DNA from: Nostoc sp. UHCC 0702
GTDB taxonomy: Bacteria > Cyanobacteriota > Cyanobacteriia > Cyanobacteriales > Nostocaceae
Direction of reading: 5' to 3'
NCBI GenBank assembly: GCA_017164015.1
Contig: CP071065.1
Coordinates: 2,632,501-2,696,500, forward strand
DNA length: 64,000 nucleotides
Position numbers and translations under genes: made by a program. Of this stretch, positions 35,794-44,410 are shown one piece after another (position 1 is the first letter of the stretch; each line of letters starts with the position of its first letter). A model generated the notes under the pieces. It was given only the letters and a program-made list of their open reading frames with translations. It ran no database searches and had not been told where the DNA came from.

Positions 35794-36855
35794 TTAACTT
35801 TGTCCAAATCCTTGACCCCGTGAAGCTTTTGACCAAATAAATAATTCGCCTTTTTCGCCGCCTGCGGCCAGTAACTTACCTTGAGGATGCCAAGCTAGGC
35901 TAGAAAACCCTGCTGAAACACCTGTGATAATTTGAGATACTTGCTTGGCTTTATTCCATAAACACAACCAGCCATCAGCAGCGGTGGAAGCGAGAAGGAA
36001 GCTTTTTGGTGCAAAAGCGATCGCAGTGATCACATCCACATGATTAGTTAAAACTCGCGCTTCCCAACCTAAAGAATCATCTTCCAACTTTTCCCAAACT
36101 ACAATACCTTCAACGCTGGAAGATGCCAGTAGTGGCGCACCTAGATTTGTGGTAGCTTCTGACCATGCCAATTGACGAATCTTACCAGGAAAGCCCCGCA
36201 TGACCCAAGGGTCGGGGTTGTTCCATTCCAAAACGCTGACGCTGCGATCCATGTTACCAGAAGCCAAGAATTTGCCATCTGGCGACCAAGCCATAGCGAC
36301 ACTGACAGTTGACATTTCTAAAACATATGGTTCCTCATCCCAGTTTTGACTGTGCCAAATCTTGATTCCCTTGTAACCACCAATAGCTAGGTATTGTCCA
36401 TCGCTACGCCAATCAATACTCAATACGGACGAGTTGTCAAAGTTGAGGGTGACGACAATCTCACGACTATCTGCATTCCAGACTTGCACGTAACGTCCCA
36501 AACTAAAAGCTAATTGATTACTAGTGTGACTCCAAGCCAGCTTGTCTACCCATGCTGGTGCATTTTCCAAAGTGGCAATTAATTCAGTATTCTGCCAGAT
36601 TTTTACCTGTCCATCCTGTCCGCCAACGGCTAAAAATTTTCCATCGGAGGAAAAAGCAAGGCAGTCAACTGACTTACCATTAGCAGTTTGTAAAGTTGTT
36701 AGTTCACCATTATTCCACAGCACTACTTCACCAGCTGCGGTAGTTGCTGCTAGAGTTTTACCTTGTGGCGACCATGCAAGCGCTGTCACATAATCTGAAA
36801 GCGTCGCCGAGTAGTGTTCTTCAAATTCCTTGGATTTGCTGGTTGTGGTGTTCAT
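35794..36855 (-). CDS. WD40-repeat protein
   Basis: A 353-residue protein made of about seven WD40 repeats: units such as VTALAWSPQGKTLAATTAAG and VDCLAFSSDGKFLAVGGQDG, each ending near (L/I)W. It would fold as one seven-bladed propeller with no extra domain, probably a cytosolic scaffold. It lies 234 bases downstream of the Zur-boxed cobW gene on the same strand and upstream of the small Cys-motif gene; the spacer to cobW is filled with GGGACTA-type repeats, so co-transcription is possible but not shown. Partner proteins are unknown. Confidence 0.9.
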   Translation of the reverse strand: MNTTTSKSKEFEEHYSATLSDYVTALAWSPQGKTLAATTAAGEVVLWNNGELTTLQTANGKSVDCLAFSSDGKFLAVGGQDGQVKIWQNTELIATLENAPAWVDKLAWSHTSNQLAFSLGRYVQVWNADSREIVVTLNFDNSSVLSIDWRSDGQYLAIGGYKGIKIWHSQNWDEEPYVLEMSTVSVAMAWSPDGKFLASGNMDRSVSVLEWNNPDPWVMRGFPGKIRQLAWSEATTNLGAPLLASSSVEGIVVWEKLEDDSLGWEARVLTNHVDVITAIAFAPKSFLLASTAADGWLCLWNKAKQVSQIITGVSAGFSSLAWHPQGKLLAAGGEKGELFIWSKASRGQGFGQS

Positions 36856-36867
36856 GTCTGTGTAGAG

Positions 36868-37085
36868 GGAATGGGGAATGGGGACTGGGGACTGGGGACT
36901 AGGGACTGGGGACTAGGGACTAGGGACTGGGGACTGGGAAGGAATTTACTTCATCAAAGAGCGTTTTTCTTTCTAATACTTAATACCTAATCCCCATTGC
37001 CCGTAATCCCCACTCCCTTTGGTCGTGGGGGCCCCGAGTTCCCCAGTACCTAATCCCTAATCCCCAGTACCCAGTACCCAATCCC
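36868..37085. repeat. Short tandem repeats (GGGACTG/CCCAGTA family)
   Basis: Tandem GGGGACTGGGGACTAG-type heptamers (36,870-36,935) followed by their complement-like CCTAATCCCCAGTACCC units (36,970-37,083) can pair with each other. They lie between the WD40 gene and cobW and are typical of heterocystous cyanobacterial spacer repeats. Confidence 0.88.
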
Positions 37086-37088
37086 CTT

Positions 37089-38060
37089 TTATGCTAGACA
37101 GGCGAGAAAATCTTGTTTGAGTTGGGCTTCGTCAAGATTGCGGCCGATAAAGACTAGTTCGTTTTTAGGGGTTTCATTCGGTTTCCAAGGGCGATCGGGT
37201 CTGCCATCAAATATCATATGCACGCCTTGGAACACAAATCTATTATCTTCTCCAGCAATATTTAAAATGCCTTTCATCCGAAAGATATCTGGGCCTTGGA
37301 TACGCAGCAACTCAGAAAGCCAAGCGTTTAATTTTTGCCCATCGACTGCGCCAGCTTCTACTAAAGCCACAGAAAAGACGCTTTCATCATGTTCGTGGGC
37401 ATCTTCACCTAAGAAATTTGGATCAATTTCTAATGCGCGGTCTAAATCAAAAGCTTTCACACCCAAAAGGGCATCCATTTCTAATTCCGAGTTGCGGGTA
37501 CGGTAGATTTTAGCCATAGCATTCATCGCCCGAATCCGTTTTTCTAATTCATCTAACTCTTCTGGTGCTACTAAATCAGTTTTATTAAGTAAAATTACAT
37601 CAGCAAAAGCAATCTGTTCTTGTGCTTCATCTGCATCCCAATGCTGCCAAATATGCTTGGCATCTACCACTGTGATCACTGCATCTAGAGATAGTTGTCC
37701 TTGTAAATCTTCATCAACAAAGAATGTCTGAATTACTGGTGCAGGATCAGCTAACCCAGTAGTTTCAATTACTAAATGGTCAAATTTATCACGCCGCTTC
37801 ATCAAATTGCCGATGATCCGAATTAAATCACCACGCACTGTACAGCAGATGCAGCCATTGTTCATCTCAAATATTTCTTCATCTGCATCAATAATCAATT
37901 GGTTATCAATACCCACTTCCCCAAATTCATTAACAATCACAGCAACTTTTTTGCCATGTTCGTAGGTGAGGATGTGATTGAGTAGAGTCGTTTTACCCGC
38001 TCCCAAATAGCCTGTCAGAACAGTAACGGGAACTGAATTTGTGATTACGTCAGCTACCAT
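37089..38060 (-). CDS. CobW/COG0523 GTPase, likely zinc metallochaperone
   Basis: A 323-residue COG0523 GTPase. The P-loop is TGYLGAGKTTLLNHIL, switch/metal motif NNGCICCTVRGDL (Cys70, Cys72, Cys73, the CxCC site), then ETTGLADPAPV and LLNKTDLV (NKxD). The C-terminal CobW_C domain has GILNIAGEDNRFVFQGVH. The CxCC site binds Zn2+ and GTP hydrolysis drives metal transfer in characterised relatives. The near-perfect Zur box 29-43 bases upstream makes a zinc-limitation role the best inference, not cobalamin synthesis. It is followed at 234 bases by a WD40 gene. Confidence 0.9.
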   Translation of the reverse strand: MVADVITNSVPVTVLTGYLGAGKTTLLNHILTYEHGKKVAVIVNEFGEVGIDNQLIIDADEEIFEMNNGCICCTVRGDLIRIIGNLMKRRDKFDHLVIETTGLADPAPVIQTFFVDEDLQGQLSLDAVITVVDAKHIWQHWDADEAQEQIAFADVILLNKTDLVAPEELDELEKRIRAMNAMAKIYRTRNSELEMDALLGVKAFDLDRALEIDPNFLGEDAHEHDESVFSVALVEAGAVDGQKLNAWLSELLRIQGPDIFRMKGILNIAGEDNRFVFQGVHMIFDGRPDRPWKPNETPKNELVFIGRNLDEAQLKQDFLACLA

Positions 38061-38401
38061 ACTCTAAGTGCCTCTTGTCTCACCATATAGATAATCATTA
38101 TCAACCATAATCAATATAATGGGGAATTGGGAACTTGTACTGAGCGACTTGTACTGAGCTTGTCCTGAGCGTAGCCGACTTGTGCCGAGCGAAGCCGAGG
38201 TAAGGGCGAAGCCGAGGTAAGGGCGAAGTCGAGGTAAGCCGAAGTATTGGGCATGGGGAATTGGGAATTGGGCATAAGGCATAGGGCATAGGGCATTGTT
38301 ATTAGTTATTTCTCCCCATCACCCCTGCCCCCCTGCCCCCCTGCCCCCCTGCCCCCCTGCCCCCCTGCTCCCCTGCTCCCCTGCTCAAGAACTGCCTTTG
38401 T
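38061..38401. other. Gene-free region: Zur box and short repeats
   Basis: The leader of cobW with the Zur box (38,089-38,103), followed by TACTGAGCGACTTG and GCGAAGCCGAGGTAAGG-type repeats (38,130-38,245) and CCCCTGCCC tandem repeats (38,310-38,390). Open frames crossing it on the minus strand only translate these repeats. Confidence 0.7.
38089..38103. promoter_or_regulatory. Zur-box-like palindrome upstream of the cobW-type gene
   Basis: AGATAATCATTATCA differs from TGATAATNATTATCA at one base. It lies 29-43 bases upstream of the GTPase start, the same spacing as the exact box before the znuA-like gene, which strengthens both. Confidence 0.78.
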
Positions 38402-38842
38402 TCAACGATGACGCAGCAGCCAATACCATCCTGAACCTTCACGGGTTAGCCAAGAAGAATTGTCAAAGGCGGCATGATTGTCATCTAAATGGGGATTGTA
38501 GGCTGGGTAATCTGCAAAGTCTGAGTCTTCTTGCACGCGAATTCTCACATTTTGACAACTGCCGTGTATTTCAATGGTTACAGTGTCATTCTCATTCCCC
38601 CCAACATTGGGTCTTAAGAGATGATCTCTAATGATACGCCGTTTTCTATTAACTTGCTTGTGATCCTTAGATACACAATGCACTCTCACCAATGAGTTGT
38701 CATTGGAATTATCCAGCAGATAGGGTAGGATTCGTGAGTCATCAATTGTACGATATGGGGTTTGGGCGCTTGCATTAGATGTGACAGATAGCAAGAGCAT
38801 TGTACCAAGAGCAATCATCCCCCCACCTAGCTTGCTGTTCAT
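38402..38842 (-). CDS. Secreted hypothetical protein (146 aa)
   Basis: A 146-residue protein with a signal peptide (LGTMLLLSVTSNASAQTPYR, cleavage near ASAQ). The mature part is polar and charged, with two Cys (HCVSKDHK, GSCQNVRIRV) that could pair, and no recognised domain. An acidic stretch DFADYPAYNPHLDDNH precedes the C-terminus. It is monocistronic and followed by C-rich repeats. Function unknown; periplasmic or extracellular. Confidence 0.65.
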   Translation of the reverse strand: MNSKLGGGMIALGTMLLLSVTSNASAQTPYRTIDDSRILPYLLDNSNDNSLVRVHCVSKDHKQVNRKRRIIRDHLLRPNVGGNENDTVTIEIHGSCQNVRIRVQEDSDFADYPAYNPHLDDNHAAFDNSSWLTREGSGWYWLLRHR

Positions 38843-38997
38843 AAGTTTCTCCTAATAGTAGATAAAGTAATAGCCAGGGCGCTGACCCCGGCGTCTCAAT
38901 AATTCAAAATTAATTACTCAAAACACAAGAGGATGGGGCGGAGGGAGCAGGGAAGCCGGGGAATAACAACAGTCATCAGCCATCAATCATCAAACAA

Positions 38998-39657
38998 TTA
39001 TTTATCTTCTAGTAGTTGATTGACCTGTTGTCCCCGACGACCAGTTTTGATTTCATAGCGGCGGGTGAGGTTATCTTGGTAGTTCATGTCTCTGGCTGCG
39101 GCGGCGTTCACAAAAGCATCACAATTCTTGCCTTGAACTACTGTTGAGGAACTATTAGTCTTTTCTTCGGTGCGGTTGCTACTTTGATCCTTAGAATCAC
39201 TATTATTTTGGCTTCCTTGGCTGGAACCACTACCACTGACACCAATACCTAAGAAGCTGACACCACCGCCACCGCCATCCTTGTGACTGCGGGAAGAACT
39301 AGAACGATTGCTGCTAGAAGTTGCTAGGGCAAATTTGCTAGAACTGTTACTGGTATTGTTGCCTAAACCAACATCGCTACACAAAGCGCGGGGGTTATTT
39401 GCTAAAGTTTTCGGATCAACCCAACCCTGGTGGTCGCCTAATCCTTGAATTTCAGAATTTCCAACTGAATTGCTGGGTGTGCTGGCGGGAGTGCTGGAAG
39501 TGCCATTACCTACAGATGCTCCGGGGTTGAGAGGAACGTGATTAAAGATACCCACAGGTTTGGCATCAAACGGCCCAGCGAAAGCTGGTAATGTAGAGGT
39601 CAATAGTGCGGTAGCTGTTAGCAAAGAACCTGTTAAGTGGCGGAATTTCATAGTCAT
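38998..39657 (-). CDS. Secreted Ser-rich hypothetical protein (219 aa)
   Basis: A 219-residue exported protein with a signal peptide (LTGSLLTATALLTSTLPAFA). The middle is very rich in Ser, Asn and Gly (SSNRSSSSRSHKDGGGGGVS, GSGSSQGSQNNSDSKDQSSN), the kind of low-complexity region seen in cell-surface proteins. The C-terminal part (CDAFVNAAAARDMNYQDNLT) has one Cys, with another near residue 93. No known domain. Possibly a structural surface component. Monocistronic. Confidence 0.62.
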   Translation of the reverse strand: MTMKFRHLTGSLLTATALLTSTLPAFAGPFDAKPVGIFNHVPLNPGASVGNGTSSTPASTPSNSVGNSEIQGLGDHQGWVDPKTLANNPRALCSDVGLGNNTSNSSSKFALATSSSNRSSSSRSHKDGGGGGVSFLGIGVSGSGSSQGSQNNSDSKDQSSNRTEEKTNSSSTVVQGKNCDAFVNAAAARDMNYQDNLTRRYEIKTGRRGQQVNQLLEDK

Positions 39658-39769
39658 GCTCCTAAAATTTCAGTGTTCGTGTGTATTTTGGGTTTCAACC
39701 CCTTCACTTACTCAATAGGTAGACCTTGATTGGTTTATGCACCCTGTTTCCAAATTTTTTTTGTAAGTT

Positions 39770-39862
39770 AGGACTTATGCACTCGTAACGAAAAACTAAG
39801 CTTTTGCGATTACTTCGCTAAGCTCGCTCCGGACGTAAAATCGTAGTCTATGGGTAAGTCCT
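39770..39862. repeat. MITE-like element with AGGACTTATGC/TAAGTCCT ends
   Basis: About 93 bases bounded by AGGACTTATGCA and GGGTAAGTCCT inverted ends. Internal sequence includes GCTTTTGCGATTACTTCGCT. It resembles the larger AGGACTTACGC elements at 41,985 and 57,906 only at its ends, so it is a related but distinct family. It sits before the nif3-like gene. Confidence 0.75.
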
Positions 39863-39899
39863 GTAAATAGATGAATCCTTAGCAGCAAAAGCTTTAACA

Positions 39900-40694
39900 A
39901 TGACATCTGAATGCAATTCAATTGTTATAGAAGATATAGTAGAATTCCTCAATGGCGTGTTTGCTGTTGAGCTATTTGCGGCAAGTGAAAGAGGAGGCGT
40001 GTATTTACCTTCACTACGACCTGTAAGACGTTTGGGGTTAGCACTTGAACCAGGGATGCAGTTGCAAGAATGGGTAAGGGGCCAAGGTTTAGATGCGCTG
40101 TTCTTACATCGACCGTGGAAACTAAAAGCTGGACAAATCCCGCCCGATATTGGGGTAATTTCTTATCATCTCCCATTTGATGAATGCTTAACAATAGGTT
40201 TTAATTTTCGCTTGGCTCAGGTATTAAATATGTATAGTTTAGAAGTATTGGGAGAAAAAGATAATAGAGCAATTGGGATGTTAGGAGAGATTCCCACTCA
40301 AAGTTTTACCGATTTATGCAGTTGTGTAACTCAAATTTTTGGCGGACAAGAGCAAATATATTTAGCAGCTAAAACTGATGTCAAACGCATCGCTGTTGTT
40401 GGTGCGATGACAGATTTGTTAGTACGTGAAGCAGCAGCCCGTGGTAGTGATGTTTATGTCACCGGACAATTTCGACAGCCAGCTTTAGAAGCGATGCGAG
40501 ATAGTAAAATGGGGGCGATCGCTATTGGTCATCATCAAGAGCGAAGTATGGGGTTTACACGCACTAGCCGGGCTGCTGCGGGAACGCTGGTTTTGTTTAG
40601 AGGTGATAACGTTAACCGTAGTTGGTGCAACCTGCTGGCAATTTATTATCAACTCGTTCGCGATCGTTCAAACATCTATCTAGGAGACTTTTGA
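39900..40694 (+). CDS. NIF3-like dinuclear metal centre protein
   Basis: A 264-residue protein of the NIF3/YbgI/DUF34 family, forming a hexamer with a dinuclear metal site. Visible family parts are LFLHRPWKLKAGQIPPDIGV (His in the LFLHRP metal motif), VISYHLPFDECLTIGFNFRL (His, Asp-like ligands), IAVVGAMTDLLVREAAARG and DVYVTGQFRQPALEAM, then AIGHHQERSMG (second half ligands). The biochemical reaction of this family is not established. Start at ATG 39,900. A short intrinsic terminator (40,699-40,724) follows. Not related to nitrogen fixation despite the name. Confidence 0.8.
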   Translation: MTSECNSIVIEDIVEFLNGVFAVELFAASERGGVYLPSLRPVRRLGLALEPGMQLQEWVRGQGLDALFLHRPWKLKAGQIPPDIGVISYHLPFDECLTIGFNFRLAQVLNMYSLEVLGEKDNRAIGMLGEIPTQSFTDLCSCVTQIFGGQEQIYLAAKTDVKRIAVVGAMTDLLVREAAARGSDVYVTGQFRQPALEAMRDSKMGAIAIGHHQERSMGFTRTSRAAAGTLVLFRGDNVNRSWCNLLAIYYQLVRDRSNIYLGDF

Positions 40695-40698
40695 GTTG

Positions 40699-40724
40699 AA
40701 AAATCAAATTTATTTGATTTTTTT
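40699..40724 (+). terminator. Intrinsic terminator after the NIF3-like gene
   Basis: AAAAATCAAA and TTTGATTTTT form a perfect 10-bp stem with a TTTA loop, ending in a T-run. It lies 5 bases after the stop codon. Confidence 0.75.
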
Positions 40725-40749
40725 ACTAGAAATTAACATCATCCTGTAA

Positions 40750-41244
40750 TTAATCAGTTTTTTGCAGATTTTCAATTGTGAGGAATAATTCATCATCAGC
40801 TATTTGACTATTGTAATCGATATTAATTTGAGTTGGATAGCCGAATTTAGGATCGTATTTTACAGTTAAGTTAGCTGCTTTACGGGCGATGGCACTCCTG
40901 ATAATATCAAAGAGCTTAGGGATTGTATTGTAACTTTGGAATAATTTTGGATCTACTGGTTGACCAGTCTCTACAGAAGTGATGGAAGTTTTAACACCGT
41001 TACGTACTTCAATAACTACTGGTTCTGTGCTTTTGGGTACACAAAAGCAACTTCTGGTGAATGTATAGCGATAGTTAGAGATTTGTTGTTTATCCCACAA
41101 TCGCCGATTAATTGTTAGTTTCTTCAAATTTGAGCTAGCGATCGCAGGTGATTGTGCTACTTGTATAGAAGGTTGAGACATTACTGGTGTGTTCCAACTC
41201 AGGGATGCCATGAAAATGGCACTAATTGCAATAGGTAAGCGCAT
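40750..41244 (-). CDS. DUF6174 secreted protein
   Basis: A 164-residue exported protein. It has a signal peptide (RLPIAISAIFMASLSWNTPV), then LWDKQQISNYRYTFTRSCFC, the characteristic start of the DUF6174 domain, followed by EPVVIEVRNGVKTSITSVE and LTVKYDPKFGYPTQINIDYN. These match DUF6174 throughout. Function unknown; the domain occurs in exported proteins. Monocistronic, convergent with the NIF3-like gene. Confidence 0.82.
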   Translation of the reverse strand: MRLPIAISAIFMASLSWNTPVMSQPSIQVAQSPAIASSNLKKLTINRRLWDKQQISNYRYTFTRSCFCVPKSTEPVVIEVRNGVKTSITSVETGQPVDPKLFQSYNTIPKLFDIIRSAIARKAANLTVKYDPKFGYPTQINIDYNSQIADDELFLTIENLQKTD

Positions 41245-41665
41245 ATAAATTCATTGTTAACTTCAGTTGATAACTTCAACCTGCCTGAGCATAATTCCAG
41301 AAACTTCAAATATCTCAATAGTATAAGATGTTGTTTAAAAAGTATCAATAATTGGGATTTTAAGTAGAATCGAAGTAAAATTAGCGTTGTCACAAAGCTA
41401 AAAACCCTATATTTTCATTTCTCACTACTCCCCATTGCCTATTCCCTACTCCCCAAAAGCGATGAAGAGAGTACTCAAAACGACTTATCAAACATCCTCT
41501 CAGAGCAACGCCAGCTGAATCACCAGAAATCTAAAAAAAATCTTAAGTATATATGCTTATCTATCTTCAGCCAGAAGTTAAGAAGTTTTAAGGCCGCTAA
41601 GATGATAAATAATAAAGTTTAATAAATTTTTCAATTAATCTATTACATCAGGAGTGTTATTCGGC
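41245..41665. other. 420-base gene-free region
   Basis: AT-rich, without a supported gene. It contains ATTGCCTATTCCCTACTCCCC repeat-like bases (41,435-41,455) and, near its end, AGGAG (41,650-41,654), the ribosome binding site of the next small gene. No promoter identified. Confidence 0.55.
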
Positions 41666-41917
41666 ATGATTTCAACTTTGCGAAATCCATTGCCGATGGA
41701 GGAGTACACAAACCGTCGAGTTGTTGTGTATTTTTACAGTGGCAGATGGATTCCGATTATGTTTTATACCTTGAAGGAAGCGATCGCGCTTCACCATAAG
41801 GCACAGCAACAGGGAAAAGAACTTTTTGTTTTTCCACCAGATTGCAATCCCAACAACGAACTTGTTAGTATCATCTGTTTATTTCCCAATTGGCAAACTA
41901 ATTCTATTGCTGGTTAA
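41666..41917 (+). CDS. Small hypothetical protein (83 aa)
   Basis: 83 residues from the ATG at 41,666 (MISTLRNPLPMEEYTNRRVV); a GTG 12 bases upstream overlaps the AGGAG ribosome binding site, so the ATG is the better start. The sequence (RVVVYFYSGRWIPIMFYTLK, FVFPPDCNPNNELVSIICLF) has no recognised domain but alternates hydrophobic strands like a small mixed alpha/beta fold. Codon use resembles neighbours. Probably a genuine small cyanobacterial protein of unknown function. Confidence 0.55.
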   Translation: MISTLRNPLPMEEYTNRRVVVYFYSGRWIPIMFYTLKEAIALHHKAQQQGKELFVFPPDCNPNNELVSIICLFPNWQTNSIAG

Positions 41918-42275
41918 GAAATTAAATGAGTTGAAGTAAATAAGCAAAAAGTAATAGTGTTATTGAGCAGTTCAAGGAAAATTCAGGACTTACGCAACTG
42001 GCACACATATTTTCTGCGATGGCAGTACTGAGTCAATAGTCAAGGGTAAAAAGTCAAGGTTTTTGGACTTTTGACTCTTGACTTTGGACGATTTTTGTCA
42101 AAAATATATGACAAGGCGCGTAAGTCCTAACCAATTTAAAAAAAATGCAAAACATGAACAAAAATACTCCCCAACCCTCCCCTTGGTAAGGGGAGGATGG
42201 CCGAATGGGGTGGGGTGATGTGTTGCAAACATTTTTTGAAACGGTATAAAATCCCAAATCTAAAATTGAGTAACA
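41918..42275. other. 358-base gene-free region with a MITE-like element
   Basis: Holds the first AGGACTTACGC element (41,985-42,128), a GC-rich palindrome CTCCCCTTGGTAAGGGGAG (42,176-42,194) and no gene. The far end is the 3' flank of the aspartoacylase gene. Confidence 0.65.
41985..42128. repeat. MITE-like element, AGGACTTACGC family, copy 1
   Basis: 144 bases with ends AGGACTTACGCAACTGGCAC and GGCGCGTAAGTCCT as imperfect inverted repeats, and an interior of GTCAATAGTCAAG/TTTTGACTCTTGAC repeats that can fold back. A second copy in opposite orientation lies at 57,906-58,051 with the same termini and interior order. Confidence 0.92.
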
Positions 42276-43160
42276 CTAAATAGTAGCTAGTTGGATAGGC
42301 TGAGTAATAGACATTGCAACACCTTTTTCATAATAAGCTGCTTCATTTATGAAAACTGGATACACAACTGCGTCACCTTCATAAACAATTTCCTCACCAT
42401 CAAATGTCAAGAATATCGGTTCTCCTGGATGCAGCGCCTGATAATCTTGAAATTGCAATCTCGGATGAATCATTGCTTGAATTCCTCCAGTTTCATTCCT
42501 GGGATAATCTATCGTGCGAATGCTTTGATAAACGCTGAGTGTATCTTTTACTTTCAATGGTGAGCCTTGGTTGTAGGCTTCCACATAATCCAGAATTGCG
42601 TAAAGAAGTTCTTCCGTTTGCTGAAATAAAGTAGCATTCAATGTTCCCTGAGCAACAGCACCAACTTCGATACTGCAACCAAATTCACAAAATGAGTCCA
42701 AATAAGGATTTTCTGGAGTTTTGGGTTCTGAATAAAGTATTTTGACGTTGGGATTTACAGATGTGAGATAAGCAGCCAGCTGTAGGTTATATGGAAGCTT
42801 ACGTGCCAGAATAATTGTTAATCCCATGTTAGAGGTTGAACTGTGTAAATCGATAATTAAATTTGCCTCTAAAGTACCTTTACTTCCATAAGTTTGGTAA
42901 ATTACTTTGGCTCGTTGTGCTTCATAACTCCATAGATTCGGATTGTGCAAATCTTGACGTTGAAAACAGCGATTCAAATCGGTATCTACATATCGTTTGC
43001 CTATTTCATATGCTTTGGGATTGGCTAACAAAGTGCAAGTTTCAAAGCTACCTCGCTGGATTAACTGGGGCGATCGCTGAAATTTTTTCACCAGATAAAT
43101 ACCTGTAAGTTCATTTCCGTGGGTTCCACCAACAATTACAAGCCGTTTAATTTTATTCAT
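42276..43160 (-). CDS. Aspartoacylase-like zinc carboxypeptidase-fold enzyme
   Basis: A 294-residue member of the succinylglutamate desuccinylase/aspartoacylase family. It has VIVGGTHGNELTGIYLVKKF (His14 and Glu17, zinc ligands), TDLNRCF, the third His in LIIDLHSSTSNMGL (catalytic RxxxH/DLHS pattern), SIEVGAVAQGTLNATLF (Glu) and HPRLQFQDYQALHPGEPIFL. Most similar in organisation to aspartoacylase, which hydrolyses N-acyl aspartate; an amide-cleaving role here is inferred. It is divergent from a LysR gene across 150 bases, a classic regulator/target layout. Cytosolic. Confidence 0.87.
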   Translation of the reverse strand: MNKIKRLVIVGGTHGNELTGIYLVKKFQRSPQLIQRGSFETCTLLANPKAYEIGKRYVDTDLNRCFQRQDLHNPNLWSYEAQRAKVIYQTYGSKGTLEANLIIDLHSSTSNMGLTIILARKLPYNLQLAAYLTSVNPNVKILYSEPKTPENPYLDSFCEFGCSIEVGAVAQGTLNATLFQQTEELLYAILDYVEAYNQGSPLKVKDTLSVYQSIRTIDYPRNETGGIQAMIHPRLQFQDYQALHPGEPIFLTFDGEEIVYEGDAVVYPVFINEAAYYEKGVAMSITQPIQLATI

Positions 43161-43310
43161 AGTTGCAATAGATTCTCCCTGAGCGGCTGAAGCGCTACAT
43201 AATTGGGAATGAACGGATGTTGTTTATTACACTATGAGAAAAATAATATATTTGCAATGCTAATTTATTTAATATAAGATATCGCCAACAGTATAGTATT
43301 TTCTCAAGCC

Positions 43311-44285
43311 GTGGATATACGCTATCTCAGCAACTTTGAGCTAAGACAGATATGTTATTTTGTGGCGATCGTTGAAGCCGGAAACAACTTTAGCAGGGCG
43401 GCTGAACATTTAGAAATTGAACAACCTCCCCTTAGCCAAAGAATTCGGGCGCTGGAAGAAGCACTCGCCCCTGAAAAAGCACATACCTCAAAAAAAGCAC
43501 ATACTTCTAAAAAAGTACTCAAAACCGTTGAATTATTTAATCGTAAGACACGTCCGCTGACACTGACACCTGCGGGAAAAGAGTTTTTAAAAGAAGTTTT
43601 GCTGGCCCTCAATCACATTGAACGGGCTATTGACGCTGCACAACAAGCTAGTCGGGGGGAAATTGGGCGGTTGATTGTGGGGGTAAATAGTGGGATTTGC
43701 AACAGTCTGTTACCTGATATTCTGCAAAACTTTCGCCAACGATTCCCCAAGGTGCAACTTGAACTCCGTGAACTCACAATGAATGAAGAAATTGAGCAAA
43801 TGCGGAATTATCAACTTGATGTGGGATTTGAACATTTGCCCAATCCTTATGAACAGGATGCAAACTTATGTTTTTTGCCCATCCAAGAAGATTTATTGTT
43901 GATTGGGTTACCAGAAAACCATCCCCTCGCCTCCCAATCACAAATTCCTCTAGAAGCGTTAAACAATGAATTATTTATTTTACCTTCATTCCAAAACGCT
44001 CCTTCCCTGCATATGATGACGATTCGTCTCTGTAAAGAGGCTGGATTTCAGCCCAAAGTGGCTCAAGAAGCAACTTGGATGATTACAGTTCTCAGCTTAA
44101 TTGCGGGTGGAATTGGTGTAGCACTGTTGAGTAGTAGTGTTCAAAATTTGCATCGAGCAGGTGTAGTTTATCGCAATATCCAAGGCGCAAATCTCAACCG
44201 CAAACTTGCAGCTTTTTGGCGCAAAGGAGAAGAAGACTCATCTCCTATTTTGCATGAATTTTTGGAGGTAATTAAGGGAATATAA
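43311..44285 (+). CDS. LysR family regulator with an insertion after the HTH
   Basis: A 324-residue LysR-type regulator starting at GTG. The HTH is LRQICYFVAIVEAGNNFSRA and EQPPLSQRIRALEE; the effector domain includes LIVGVNSGICNSLLPDIL and FEHLPNPYEQD. Between the recognition helix and LFNRKTRPLTLTPAGKEF an unusual insert, about 18 residues, is built on a tandem 18-bp duplication (43,476-43,511, giving KAHTSK twice). In typical LysR proteins the segment runs directly into LF.R. It is divergent from the aspartoacylase gene and upstream of two membrane protein genes, either of which it may control. Coinducer unknown. Confidence 0.88.
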   Translation: MDIRYLSNFELRQICYFVAIVEAGNNFSRAAEHLEIEQPPLSQRIRALEEALAPEKAHTSKKAHTSKKVLKTVELFNRKTRPLTLTPAGKEFLKEVLLALNHIERAIDAAQQASRGEIGRLIVGVNSGICNSLLPDILQNFRQRFPKVQLELRELTMNEEIEQMRNYQLDVGFEHLPNPYEQDANLCFLPIQEDLLLIGLPENHPLASQSQIPLEALNNELFILPSFQNAPSLHMMTIRLCKEAGFQPKVAQEATWMITVLSLIAGGIGVALLSSSVQNLHRAGVVYRNIQGANLNRKLAAFWRKGEEDSSPILHEFLEVIKGI

Positions 44286-44410
44286 CAAAATGTCTCACAA
44301 ATTGGGACAGGTTATACCAAATTGGGTTTCGATGTATTATTGTGAAAACCGTCTATATTAGGCCTTGTTAGAGTGTGTCTTAATTATCAACTATGAATTA
44401 GAATAATACA

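Noticed and set aside
38064..38296. Three overlapping minus-strand frames before cobW
   Set aside because: All translate GCGAAGCCGAGG-type repeats; the Zur box and leader of cobW explain this region.
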